Below are positions 23,792-35,741 of a stretch of 64,000 nucleotides of DNA, in pieces. How positions within the stretch are numbered: position 1 is the first letter of the stretch; every line of letters begins with the position of its first letter. A model generated the notes under the pieces. That model did not search any database and was not told the DNA's origin. It worked only from the letters and a program-made list of their open reading frames with translations. The position numbers and the translations under genes were made by a program. Source of the stretch: Hyphodiscus hymeniophilus (Eukaryota > Ascomycota > Leotiomycetes > Helotiales > Hyphodiscaceae); NCBI GenBank assembly GCA_016508695.1, contig VNKQ01000018.1, positions 992,001 to 1,056,000 on the forward strand, written 5' to 3'.

Positions 23792-25320
23792 CTAATGTTT
23801 CTCAGGAATTCCCGGCCGAATGTGGAGCAGATTCTTGCTCACCCAGCTTTCCCGGACGTAATATGGACATTCAAGCCTACACAGAGTGGCAAGTTGCCTG
23901 TTGCTGTTGGAAGAGGTGGACCGATCAACATTGATTGGGAGGTCCATGGCCATGGCGATATCAAGCTCGTTGTATGTTCAGATCTCCCTCTTTTCTGCGA
24001 AATGTGTCTCGAAGTCATTGTCACGTGCAACAATGATAGAGAGTCACCAACCAGTGCTGTATTTGTATTATGGGTCTGCTTTCTGCTGTTCATACATTTT
24101 GACTTCTGACGCATCGACTCATCTGCATGTATTGTTATTAGTCTCCGGCTCTGAAGTTACCAACCGTCGTCTATCTTTTGCACGCGGTCTAATATTATCC
24201 AGTGGATCATGGGCCTTGGTTCACTCAAGAGTGCATGGCAAAGACAGACTCTCAGGTTCGGTCATATCGAAGGCGACAAGTACTCATCCCTGATCTTCGA
24301 AAACCGAGGTATGGGTGGATCCGATAAGCCAATTATGCGGTACTCAACATCTGAGATGGCAAAGGATCTCATGGAACTACTCGATCACCTAGGATGGACT
24401 GAAGAGCGTCAATTGTATGTTTCAGGTGTCAGCATGGGCGGTATGATTGCACAGGAACTAGTATTCTCTTCTTTCCGGGGGATTCAGGATATTGGCTAAT
24501 CTGATCTAGGCATATGTAATACCGACTCGAATCGCATGTCTCAACCTCATCTCCACAGCAGCAGCTATCGAAAATACCACTTCTTTCGTAGAGAATCTAA
24601 GGACGCGGATCAACATGTTCATACCCAAATCCCTCGACCGCTCAATAACAGATGCAGCCCGTAGTCTCTTCGCAGATACATGGTTGGCGAAACCAGATGA
24701 CTGCCCCCTTCCTAATGCTTTTACGCCCAACAGTAGGTCTTTTGTTTTTCCGCTCGTCGATATTTTCCTCTTCATATCCCTCCCTTTCTTCTCGCTGTCG
24801 CTCCACTAACAAAACCAGTCGTTCTCCCACCATCCGGAGAATACAAGAAGTTCAGCACGAACTTCGAGCGTTTCGCCGCACAAGAACTCACCAAACGCCT
24901 CGACCCCATCGCTTTCACAAAGCACGGATTCATGCTTCAAGTCATCGCAGCGGGCTGGCACCACAAATCCGCAGAACAGTACGTGAGACCCTAATCTCGT
25001 ATCATCGCTCTTTATAGTGCATTACCCAACAATACCTCCGAGTAATGATTGGACAAGCAAAATTGACTTTGAGAATCTTAAGGCTGCGAGAAATCGGCGA
25101 TAAAGTAGGCCGAGAGCGTATCATGGTGATTCATGGCACGGAGGACAAGATGATTACTGTTCCGCATGGCAGAAAGTTGATTGAGATGTTGCAGCCAGGT
25201 ACGAGTGAGATTAGGGAGGGCATGGGTCATGTGGCTATGATTGAGGAGGAGAAGTGGCATAACGGAATGATAGAGGGTATGATCGAGAAGGTGGGGAAGA
25301 TGAAGAATGCGAAAGTGTAG
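23792..25320 (+). CDS. Alpha/beta hydrolase
   Basis: Five exons (23792-23971, 24203-24460, 24510-24732, 24819-24978, 25083-25320) give 352 aa. The oxyanion region VWIMGLGSLKSAWQRQT follows intron 1. The nucleophile elbow is GVSMGGM, the acid is likely in HGTEDKMI and the histidine in GMGHVAMIEE, so the catalytic triad looks complete. Common in ascomycetes; substrate unknown. The start is uncertain: ATG 23792 gives a leader of nine residues before the conserved EQILAHPAFPDVIW block, but the frame is open upstream to at least 23627. The 3' end of intron 4 is placed at 25082 because it restores QLREIGDKVG. Confidence 0.8.
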
Positions 25321-25488
25321 AGCAGATTATGGAGAGGTTTAAGGTTAGGCTTGGGGGCGCATGTAGACTTGGGCCTCGGCGAATATGATGTTTTGCATGG
25401 CGGTGATTTGAATCTTAGGTTGTATGCTCTTCTTCATTTTGGTATCCCATGCTACAACGAACTTTTGAGGCCCAGGCGACCCTCAGGA

Positions 25489-27356
25489 TCACAGCATAAC
25501 TAACCCCATCCCACTACATCCATCTTGATCAACCTCATTTCTTTTGTTCACCCCCCCAGCAATCGGATTTGCATTGTAGTTGTACAAATAGAAGTGCAGC
25601 TGCCCATCGCCACCGCCGAACTTCTGCTGGTCCAGGAAAAGGGCATTATCCATGAGGGTCAGCGCATTAAAGACGTCGAACTTGTATTTCTTGGCTAGGA
25701 TCAAGGCATCGTTAACTAGCTCATTCAGACGTGCTTTTAGGTCTGATTTGGAGTATTTGGGTTGAAGAGCGACGTCAGTAGCATAGTAGTAAAGGTAGGC
25801 GGCACGGATGTTGTTGTATCTGTCGTTGTTTATTACGGAGGATTCAATTATGTAGAAGGACATGAAGTCGCTGATGTGCCCCGATGGAGTCTGGAAAAGT
25901 CAATTGGATAGATCTGTTTGGGAGGATATACATACTTCGACGACGTAAGACCAGACTACTTGATCTCCATCCTTGTGTAACAGCCAATGTTCAACCTCTT
26001 CTCGTGTGAAAACAGGGGCCATATCATATCTTTGGAGGTAATTCTTCAACAAAGCAAGGACAGAGTCGATATCTTTTGCCTCCATAGGCCGTAGACCTTT
26101 CGTCGTCGTATGATCTGGTAACTTGTATTTCAGGATTTGATGAGAGGGTTTGCTATTGCGAGGTAAAGGACTAAACCCAATATAGTGCAATTTCTCCCAA
26201 TTTATCGATCGATGGAAATATCGGGAGGTGCTGATAGGTTTCGGCAAAACAACGCCTGCGGTGTAGACTGCTTGCCATGTTCCCTTCAGATAGCATCGAC
26301 GTGTGATCTCTTTGATGAGTATTGGAGTCAATCGTTTGCCGCGAAGTTTCTTGTGGATGGAGAGGAAGTTAACTTCGGATGCATGAAGGACCTTCTTTCG
26401 GACGCGGAGAGCAACAGGGACAGCGGAAATGAAAGCTACGAGCTTTTTAGATGCAGTTGCCCGAACTCCGACATGCCACTCTGGTGTCCACCCAGGGGAC
26501 ATGAGAGCCCTGCAAGTCTTAGAATTAATAGCTCAGCTCGGAAGAGGGACTTACCATTTGAGAAATGCCATAGAGTAATTGAAGCGAAACATTGCCTCGT
26601 TGTCTTCGACGTAATGTCCGTATAATAGGTCAAAGACCTCCTTCAATTCCTCATCATTCGTGAGATCCATCGTAACCCAATCGAAACCGGCAACCAAGGG
26701 TCCTGGCTCCTTGGGAACTTGTTCAGGATCAACAATCTTGAAAGGTCCCTCCACAATTTCTGACGTCTCTCCAAACTTCGGGACAGGCTGTGTCTGCCAA
26801 AACTTGTATGAGCCCATATCCTTGACGTTCTTTCCACTAGCAGCCAGCCCAGTCATTATATCCTCGAGCTGTAGGCAAAGTGTTAGCCTTCATTCTCATC
26901 TTTAAAAATATTCTGTGGTAAATGCCATTCAGGGATTTTTCGTTTCCGCGTAAACAGCAAACATACCTTCAATCTCTTTAGCTGCTCCGCCATACTGGCA
27001 CCTGTCAAATCTCCTCCATCGCTATTCGCTTGCAACTCTCTCGCCAACGACGGATTCATCTCCAGCAACGCCTGGATCTGCTCCTTCGACATACCAGCCA
27101 CCGCTTTCGAGATCTGTTCTTTCTGCTTCCCAGCATCCGAAGCTGCATCTCCTCCACCCAGGCCCAAAGCCGACTTTATACGCTTCTTCTTCGACTTCTT
27201 CTTCTTTGCTGCGGGGTTGGAGCTGCTAGCTTGGGGCGTGTCGTCCTCATCTTCATTTTCAGACTCAACCTCTGCTGTCTTCGTAGGGTTGGATTCGGCA
27301 ATTAGCTCGGCTGCCGCCTCCTGCGTGGAGGTCTGGTCGTCGGGCTTTGAAGCCAT
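25489..27356 (-). CDS. NMT1: Glycylpeptide N-tetradecanoyltransferase
   Basis: Transfers myristate to N-terminal glycine. Four exons (27356-26967, 26868-26555, 26509-25936, 25890-25489) give 559 aa. The N-terminal ~130 residues are charged, with a poly-lysine patch (KKKKSKKKR) like the ribosome-targeting segment of animal enzymes. Core blocks include KFWQTQPVPKFGE, VNFLSIHKKLRGKRLTPILI (acyl-CoA site), YTAGVVLPKPISTSRYFHR and the C-terminal GMGLVML, which provides the terminal carboxylate catalytic base at the natural end of the protein. All splice joins keep phase. Complete and apparently functional. Confidence 0.95.
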
Positions 27357-27770
27357 TGTAGACGAAGTAGATGTGTTGATAGTGGGTTGGTGGGGTTCTT
27401 CAAACCAAGTGTACAATTCGGTGCTTGGCGTCTGTGGGCCCGTGCGATCCTGGATGTCCAGCGATACTCCCCCTATCCAGCAGCGGATGAAGAAGTAAAT
27501 AGTTATGAGGAGGACGCAGCTGTTATGAGTCGACCCTTGAAAACGGTGATTATAATAGTGTATTCTTGTTGGGCTTGCGATGAGGAGATTTCGGACGAAT
27601 AATCTGGCTGAATTACTGGTGAGTTTGAACGAATGGGACACATTTCCAATAGCGGGCAAGAGTTTGTGTTGCACGAAAAACGCCCTTTTCTTTAAGCCTT
27701 CAGGGTTGATAATCTCATGATCATTTATTGTATCTATAGATAAACCCTCTGACCGCTTGCTATAGTAAGG
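27357..27770. other. Intergenic, NMT1 promoter side
   Basis: Upstream of NMT1 and downstream of the ABHD12-like gene. Nothing specific recognised. Confidence 0.4.
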
Positions 27771-29372
27771 TCACAGGGGTAGACTACCTCCTTCGTCAAA
27801 ATCGAATGCCCTTAACACCGCGAGTCCAACTTGAGCTGACATCATGATGCTGTTATGGCCTATACAAACACAAAATCAGTGGAAGATCATACCGGAATTG
27901 AGGCGAAGCAAGACATGATGTGGTGCGGCCTAGTGACCGGGAGTAAATGAGCAGATTTGGCCCATCAAGCACATCAAGCATGGGAACAGACGATTGGTTT
28001 TTGATCATCCATTGGGAGAAATTGTGTCAGCTGAAATAAGCAGCTCAAGGCAAACCTCAGCTGGACCAAAGACAGAGCTAACTCACCTCCAAAAGCCACC
28101 ATCTCCTGTCTGATGATCTTGTTTCCGCCTGTCTTCCATGTACTGATGAAAGCGCCATCACCCATATCCACAGTACTCCGAGCTTTCATCTTCTCAATGA
28201 GATCCGGTTCCATGCCTGATTCACTCGTTGCATTCGCAGTAGCAAGAAACAGCGAATCAGAATGCCGGCACGGAATCTCATAATCGTCTCTGGCGTGTAT
28301 AAGGAAAAGTCGCACCCTCTGGCTTATCCTTACGAAATTCTGAAGTCGGGAAATGGATGGCCATTTGTCGACAACGCGGTTCGTGAAAAGTTTTTGAATT
28401 GCAGGAGACCGCCTGAGGGGAGACAGAATCGGAACATATCCTCCTATCGAGTAGCTTGTGAGGAGATTCGGCAAGTCTGTGAAGCCTGCGATGATCACCA
28501 CCCCAGCGAACTCTATACCTTTCATAGCATATCGTTCTACAATCGCGGATGTGACTGCTGTCCCTAGACTTTGACCTAAAATAACAATATTCTCTGCTGG
28601 GACTTTAGCAACACTCAAGGCCCAATCTACGGCTGCAATGCCATCTATGATGAGTCCATTTTCGGTTGGAAAACCAGTCGAGAGTCCGAATCCTCGATAA
28701 TCGATGGCCAGGATATGAATATTGTTCGTACTTCCATCAGTTATGGATCGATATGATTCTGTCCGCCATCCTTGAGCAATATTCCCTGCATTCTGCTAAG
28801 ATTAGCACATGACGGCTCAGATCCCGAGGCTTTGACAAACTCCGTGGACTGGATGTCATCAGCAGGTGACTGCGTTATGCTTATGAAGTACCCACAATTG
28901 ATAATGAGCTTGGAGGATGGATCATCGTGCAGGAGATGAAAAGCTTTTGTCCTGGTTATATCCTCAGCGCTTCCTGAAGCTTGTTTAATGATTTCTGCTT
29001 CGTGTTTAGCGTAAAGTCCTAACGGCATCACGTGCCAGGCAGAGAGTGTCTCATGATCTGGAGTGGTGATGTTAAAAGGGGTGACTTGATTCTCTATGTG
29101 TATTGTCAGATAAGTGGTAGAAGGGGTTGCTCAGAGTAACTGTACTTGCAAAACCGAATTGCTCTGGTTTGTTGCTATCAACCCACCACTTCTGGACTAG
29201 GTGTGCATAAAGGACGCTGTCCTGAATAAGTGGTAGACAGGAAGTGATTGACCAGCTACACTCACTGTCGCTGGAGGTATGGATTCGTAAGAGCAATAAG
29301 AGCACATCCATAGAAGGTCACTCCAATGAATAACATCCAACATGCTTTTTTGAAGATTCGAGCCAGAGCCAT
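27771..29372 (-). CDS. ABHD12-like serine hydrolase, HGNAG motif damaged
   Basis: Five exons: 29372-29266, 29216-29146, 29093-28896, an exon ending at 28087, and 27859-27771. The N-terminus has one membrane helix (MLFIGVTFYGCALIALT). The nucleophile elbow GQSLGTAV, the acidic block HARDDYEIP and the final GGHN histidine are intact. The oxyanion motif expected as HGNAG is not: exon 3 ends ...KLIIN plus one base, and the genomic sequence before AATGCAGGG (28784-28792) is only CAG, with no His-Gly codons. An in-frame model exists if the acceptor is 28786 (387 aa), but it lacks HGNAG; acceptors that keep NAG shift the frame. The gene may be recently damaged or carry an altered active-site loop. 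Confidence 0.75.
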
Positions 29373-29837
29373 AACAGGCAAATGTCAACTACATCAAGGG
29401 AATTTCATATCAGAGACTGTATGTATACGAGCGTAGAGCCATTCGCTCAAGCCACTTAGGATCAAAATGTCCAGTATCACCATTGGACAGCGGTGAGTAG
29501 TTCATGTGGCGGCTAAGCAATATTCGCGCCCATGTGGTACGCAAGAAGAACAAGGGAGGGAAGGAATATCCGCCCTGAGTTCTGGCAAAACTGACTCACC
29601 TAGTATCCAGAGTATCACAGCTCAAACAGGTTCCATGAAAGACAACCTCAGTTACTGCCTAGAGCTTCTATAGGTTTGATGCTCTTGTGGTGGTGCATTC
29701 GACTCGGTTGGGGTCAATATAATTTTGATTTCGATGTTCCTCCAGCTCCCGCCTGATCGATTCTCTGGGGCGAACTTCCCCCGTCAAACAATTCTAATCG
29801 CGACGCGTTTCTCACTTAACAACCAACGACGAAATCT
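29373..29837. other. Intergenic, divergent promoters
   Basis: Between the divergent ABHD12-like and SWC3 genes. Nothing recognised. Confidence 0.4.
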
Positions 29838-31579
29838 ATGAAAACGGCGTCCGCTGCCATGGAGAGGGAAAGAAAGAGAAAGCTTCCTGCTCGTGCTGCA
29901 CGCATTGAGTCTGTAAGTAAGAAGCGCACTTCGACACCTCCAGATCCACGAGCTCAAGCACAGCCAACACCACCCCTTCCCGCTCCAGTCGTAGAAGAAG
30001 CTCTGCCAAAGAGCATCACGAATGGAAAGCCTCTGCCCACCGTCGACGAACCTCAGCCGGAAAATCTGTCTTCAAAGGGATTCCAGACTGTAGCTGAGAG
30101 GTGAGTTTACGATTGCCCTTCTTCTCTTCATATGTCCGGATCTAACAAGCTAACTCTTATTGTAGTGGTGTATTAGAGGAGTCAATAAAGAGATCAAAGG
30201 CGAAATGGCTCAGCGAAGGTATATTCGAGAGATATTGGGTCAAACCTACGAAGAGAAAGGGCGTTGTCGAGCCTGCGAACAATCCCCCAAAGGAATCGAT
30301 GACGAAGCTTGGGACATGCCAAATCACCGTTGAACCCCATATCTTCGATGCTCAAATGTATGCGATCAAAGAACCTACGCCGAAACAGCTTTCCCAGCTT
30401 CCTATGCAACAAGCAATGCATCGTCCCATCATTCAATATGGACCTCCAAATGGCATGATGCCCCCTCCCACTCCCCCTCCGCCAGCCGCCATACCTCCCA
30501 GCCAATCTACCCAACCTACCCAATCTGCCCAGCAAGCAACCCCTAGACCTCATGGTCATGCAATCTCGAATACTACGAGCTCTGCCACTTCAAATACACA
30601 GCCGCAGACCGCAGGACCGCCACCGCATATGAACGGTTCGAATCGTAAGCCGAGCACTACCTCAACCACCCACATTCACAACGATGCACCCACGAATACG
30701 CCGGCAGCGTCTGGTGCGAAGGATCCCGTCATCCAAATGCTGGCCGAAAGAGCTGCGTCAGACGAGGAATTGAAGAGTTTGATGAGAATCGTCGCCAACG
30801 GCGAGGCGACACAATTAGAACTGAAGAAGTTTCAATCACACATCGACGAACTGACAAGGCTACAAAAAGCACGTCAAGCCGCCGCTGCTGCTCAGCCTGT
30901 ACCTTTCACTCCTATGCAGGTCAATGGGCCTGTCAAAAAGCTATCACCAAGTCCTAAGCACAGCCCTGCGCCTGTCGCCCCTCCTCCCGCGCCTCTATCA
31001 CAATCTCCTTACCAAGTTCAGCCGCAAGCTCTTCGCTCGAAAGGTCCCCTTCCCTCTGCAAAACCCGACATCTCCGGAATTGTATTCGAGTTCAATGGAG
31101 GATCTGGCGACCGCTTTCTCTTCCCAAGGTTCAGCATATTAGAATACCTCCCCCAAGGACAGGTCATCGCTTCATTTCTGATCGTTCGAAAGGGAAGCAG
31201 TAGCGACTCCCCGAAGTATGACCCCGAAATTGACTACTATCAACCTATAACCATTCGACTATATGCCCACCAAGGTCGGCAGCTAGACGCACTACAGAAA
31301 GTTGTCGCTCCCCCCGACGAGGTCAGAAGATATATGGATGACATTATGGACAACACGACGAGAGCGGAGTATGTTTTGCTTGCTATGCAATTACCGAAAG
31401 ATTCCCCCAATTCAAATCGTCCACCTAAGGACGAGGACACAGAAATGAAGGATCAGATTGGTAGTAATCAGGTGCTCTGGCCTACTACTAATCCTACGGC
31501 CTTCCAGGTCGTCAGGCCAGTGGACAAGCCCCTCACGGAGGAGGAACAGTATCAAAATTTCATTGCGACGGTCACCTGA
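29838..31579 (+). CDS. SWC3: SWR1-complex subunit Swc3-like
   Basis: Two exons, 29838-30100 and 30166-31579, give 558 aa. The conserved block around the intron (GVLEESIKRSKAKWLSEGIF, ERYWVKPTKRKG, NPPKESMTKLGTC) matches the fungal Swc3 domain as I know it. Long Pro/Gln/Ser/Thr-rich linkers follow, then a helical block (IQMLAERAASDEELKSLMRI, ELKKFQSHIDELTRL) and a C-terminal domain containing ISGIVFEFNGGSGDRFLFPR. SWR1 exchanges H2A.Z into nucleosomes. The assignment rests on the N-terminal block; the C-terminal domain is conserved-looking but I cannot name it. Confidence 0.75.
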
Positions 31580-32411
31580 ATGGGTCGCTTTAACGGGTCT
31601 CGGATTCCTCATTGCGGCGGAGTATGGATGGTAATATTGTCAAGAGGAAATATTAACGGGAAATAAAGGAGTTTATCAGGTTGGAATATGGCGGTCAACC
31701 TAGCAACTCAGAAGAGTTTGTACTTCTATAAGATTAGTTTCTCGCCCGAGAGGAGCTGCTTGGAGGAAACCAGGAACATTTTGCAATAAATCACCACAGG
31801 TATTGTTGCGTATGTGAGCTCTGTAGGAAGACTGAAAGAAACTGGTCACACCGACAATATGTATGCCATTTCAAGGCCTATACTTGGCCAAAAAAAAATC
31901 ACCAAATTTGCTGCTCATTTGCAAGAGGCAAGCGCCATTTACGTCTGAGTTGTAGCAATCATCTTTCCAAAGCAGCCCGCAGTCTCTATTCTCACATTGT
32001 CTAATTTTCACCTCTGTCTCAACGATTGACGACTCAAGTAGAGGTCAAGTGGCGACATTGAAAGTATGAATTGTGTTGGTGACGGGTTTCATCAGCTCTG
32101 AGAGGCGACTTCTTCTCTTCGGTGACGATTGCAGACGCTAGCTCCTTACATTTTGCTCCTTGTAGCCCTCGTCGAATCGATATGCCATCAAGCACACACA
32201 AATGCTGTGCTTAAGCCACTGTGTCACTGATTGGTCTCGCGTGAAAAGCAGTCCCTGTCTTGACCCAAATGCTCACCGATCTCTCGGAGCCTTCTACATC
32301 GCATAGTCTTCCTTCTTTCTCTCTTCCACCTCTAAAATAAAGGATATCTATTTCGCTCTAGTGAATATATGTGAATCGGTGAATAAAAGTCTTGCGGTGT
32401 GAGACGAAGCC
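31580..32411. other. Intergenic, caspase-like gene promoter
   Basis: About 830 bp without coding character; includes an A8 run near 31890. Confidence 0.45.
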
Positions 32412-34890
32412 ATGACCGGCAGTACGACAGCAACTTTTGCGCCCGAGGCGAGGCTGAGAGGCGACCCCTCAGACGACGGAGTTCACGTTGGAGACAAGGC
32501 AAGTCTCGATCGTCCAAACGTACCACTAAGGGCAATGTTAACTGATTTAGGGCGATGTGATTGAACAAGGCTTCGTCCACCTCACTCCTCGAACTCACGA
32601 CATATCTCTCACTGGCGCTCATGTACCTTCAATCGATCAAGTTGCAGCTGATATCAACTACGCTGTTCAAGCTGTATGGCCTAAGCGGCACGAAATACGA
32701 TACTCAAAAGCTCAAGTCCTTCTCTTGTCTTGGGAAGATGATGATCTGGGTGTCAAGGAAGAAATCATTGATCTGAGACATGTTTTCGAAAATTTTTATC
32801 GCTTTGATGTCGAGGAACACAAGATACCAAGTGAGAAGCCCGACAAAAACGTCAAAAGAAAAGTCTTAGAATTCTTGAACAAAGATGGAGATGACACATT
32901 GCTAGTTGTCTACTACGCGGGGCATGCGAGGAGTGGCGAGCAGAGTAACGAAGGGTCCATCTGGTTTGCGTACGTTGCCATATTTTTCACATTACTCATT
33001 GGATCTGAGGATACTGAACCTAACCAGTCATCGCGCCGATCCTTCTGTTGCTGTACCATCAGGAGGCATTCAATCCCTGTTTGAAGAAGCCGATGCCGAT
33101 GCTTTGTTGCTTTACGATTGTTGTCACTCGGCTTCGGTGCCGACATGCAAGCTTCAGCTTGGGAAAGGTGGTGTTACGGAAGTCATCGCTGCTTGTGGTT
33201 ATGAAACCTTTGCTCCGGAAGTTGATGAGCATTCCTTTACCAAGGCTCTAACAGAAACCTTGGCTAAAGCCTCGACAGAGTTGCCCTTCTCAGTGGGCGA
33301 ACTACACTCACGGATCTTGAGTCATTTAAAATGCTGGGCACCAAAGTTAGCCAGAGATACGAAAAGAAACTATATAGAGAACGCTGATGGGCGATTGCTT
33401 TATGAGCGACAGCCACGAAAGTCACCCATATACAGCATTTTGTCTGAAACAAAACCTCGCCGAAGCATTGTATTAGGTCGTCTCCCCTTGCATGATAGAG
33501 GTTCTCTAGGGGTTGGTTCCGGCAGCTCTACTTCAGTTCCGGAAGCCTTTGAGCCATCTACATCGTCCACAAGCAGTAGCAAATACTCATTTAAGAAACG
33601 AAAACTTGCTCGCAAAGATGGCCAGAAATGCGCCCAAGTCCTGATCTCAGTTCGAGTCGACCAAACTCAAATGGATCAGCGGAAGTGGATTGACTGGATC
33701 CGTGAAATGCCCTCGGATGGAAAGGATGTCCACGTTGAAGGCCGCTGGGACAGCTTCTCGAGCTTGATATTGTTGCGAATGCCAGTGGCGGTCTGGAATC
33801 TGCTGCCGGATAGTCCCGGATACGACTTTATTGGCTTTGTCACTTCGGCCAATCTTGTAAATTCATACGACCCATGGACTTTCGGAGATATAACTTCATA
33901 TATGAGCCTGGAAACTGGGAATAGAAACAGCTTCCGCAATCCTCAGTCTGATGTGATCACAGACACTGGTGCTGATCATACCAAATCAATAGAACGATCA
34001 TTTTTACCACAACAATCCGGTGGCAGCAAGACTAGCATGCATGGTCCATGTGTCACAGGAGATGTCGAAGAGATTGAAGAGGGCTTAGCAAGAGAAAGTC
34101 CCACGCAATATCAAGATCGCACATGGGAAAAAGAATCGGTCAATGGAGATATTAAGCTATCTGCTCATTCTCAACCTTCAGCCGTCGGGTCAAGTTCTTC
34201 CGAGTCATCGACATCGGTAAGTCTCGTGTACAATATCTTGAAAAGCCTCAGGGGTCGGCAGAGCAATTTGTCGTTATCCAGCTTTCCGCCATCTCTGAGT
34301 GGCCCATCTGTTGCAACAGCCAAAGAGACCGAGCCAACTAAGCCTCGTGTGGCATACTCTTTAGCTGGTATGATGCCGAGCTTAAAAGATGACCTGAAAG
34401 TTGAAGCTGGGCCATTGAACCTTCCAGATGGAGAAATATCGTCACTATCGCCGGGTTCTGCTCAGAAGTCAGACTCTGAGGTCGCTGGAAGCAGCGCTAC
34501 TGCATCCTCGTCCTTACAGCTTATAGAGTCCAAAAGTAACAGTCTGGCGGGAGGCTTCGAGAGCAACAAAGCAAGTGGTATTCAAAGCATAAATCTACCC
34601 CAAGCAGTCGGCCCTTCCAGTCCAATCAGGTACCATAGAAGTCATTATCGTCGTGGAAAGCCTACTAAGGTCGTACCCAAGTCGTCAGATGGAGATGTTT
34701 ACTGGATATGGACATGTGTATGTTACCCGTAGCTCGATACACTGCGGTTTCACTGATGATCCTATAGGATGCGTGTTGGAAGCAAAGCGGGATGTCCACG
34801 ACTAACGTCGATCGCTGCCCAGAATGTGACCATTTTCGGTGCGAATTCTGTCCTCTGGAGTCGTGTTCCTGGCCCGATAAAGCTTCCTAA
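32412..34890 (+). CDS. Caspase-like (C14) protein with C-terminal WxCxxC zinc-ribbon
   Basis: Exons 32412-32498, 32551-32969, 33028-34717 and 34768-34890 join to 772 aa. Residues about 70-290 form a caspase-like p20/p10 fold: AQVLLLSWEDDDLG, LLVVYYAGHA (catalytic His, near residue 153) and LLYDCCHSAS (catalytic Cys near 200); both dyad residues are present. A basic stretch follows (about 330-355), then ~350 Ser-rich, probably disordered residues. The last 45 residues are a cysteine module: VYWIWTC, DAC, CPECDHFRCEFC. The last intron falls exactly between WTC and DAC. Intron 1 uses a GC donor (AAG|GCAAGT). Related C14-like proteins in ascomycetes occur in NLR and incompatibility contexts; a protease role here is inferred from the dyad only. 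The start codon is less certain than the rest. Confidence 0.75.
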
Positions 34891-35741
34891 GGGCAATTGC
34901 GGGCAGGTCGACCCATTGCCAACCATAAATGCTAGTGAGGTGCTGCAAAGCACACCGGTAACTCGCTAAGACTAACTAACCACCGAAGAGCAATATTCTC
35001 ATGCGCATTCCAACTTAGTACTATGTGTCAGTGCTGAGTTGTCGCTGATGCAAACCATATATGAAGCCACAATATCTCATCAGTCAATTGAGCTGGATAC
35101 CATGCATTACAGTATCAGAGGAGTCTACATTTGTGTACGGGCGGTGTAATGTACGTACCAACCGAGCAAGATTCAGCACCCTCTCGATCCTTCCAGATCC
35201 TTTTTTGATTGTGAGTGATGTGAAGAGCAGCCAAACATGCGATCCAGGCTTGCTTCTGATGAGAACAATGTATGAAAGGTCGTCATCTCGACGTCGGATA
35301 ATCTAGGTCTATGAAAGCTTGAATCACTCTGAAACCGTCCTCCTGTGAGCGGTTGAACGAAATTCTGACACAGTCATTGCCACATTTGCTGATTCCTATG
35401 ATCTGAATAGTGTCTGACTCTGGAACAAGTCGACTTCCAAGTTTTCGCCTGAGTCGCTTCAATGCGTGGACCTGAAGCAAACAATGGGTACAGAGTGTAT
35501 AAGTACAAGCCGTTATGGAGCATCCGACAAACCTAATCAACATCAATTTTGACGATCCAGAAACTTCACTATCGCGAAATACCCTCAGGTTACGAAAATG
35601 CATTCAGATTCCGAGATTCGAGGCGTCCTAAACAATGAGCTTGGAACGACAGTGGAAACCGAGACAACCACTTTAACGAGTATTTCGCCGATATGCCCCT
35701 CTGAAGCAAGTCTGGGGCAGTTGCTAACGATTGAGTTACAG
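34891..35741. other. Spacer between the two zinc-ribbon genes
   Basis: Should contain the first exon of the downstream zinc-ribbon gene, which I could not place. A minus-strand open frame (35603-35283) has some protein character and is discussed as a finding. Confidence 0.4.

Noticed and set aside
35601..35741. ATG 35601 frame as first exon of the small zinc-ribbon gene
   Set aside because: Phase fits, but the intron would be 32 nt with a poor GTCTGG donor, below the usual spliceosomal minimum.
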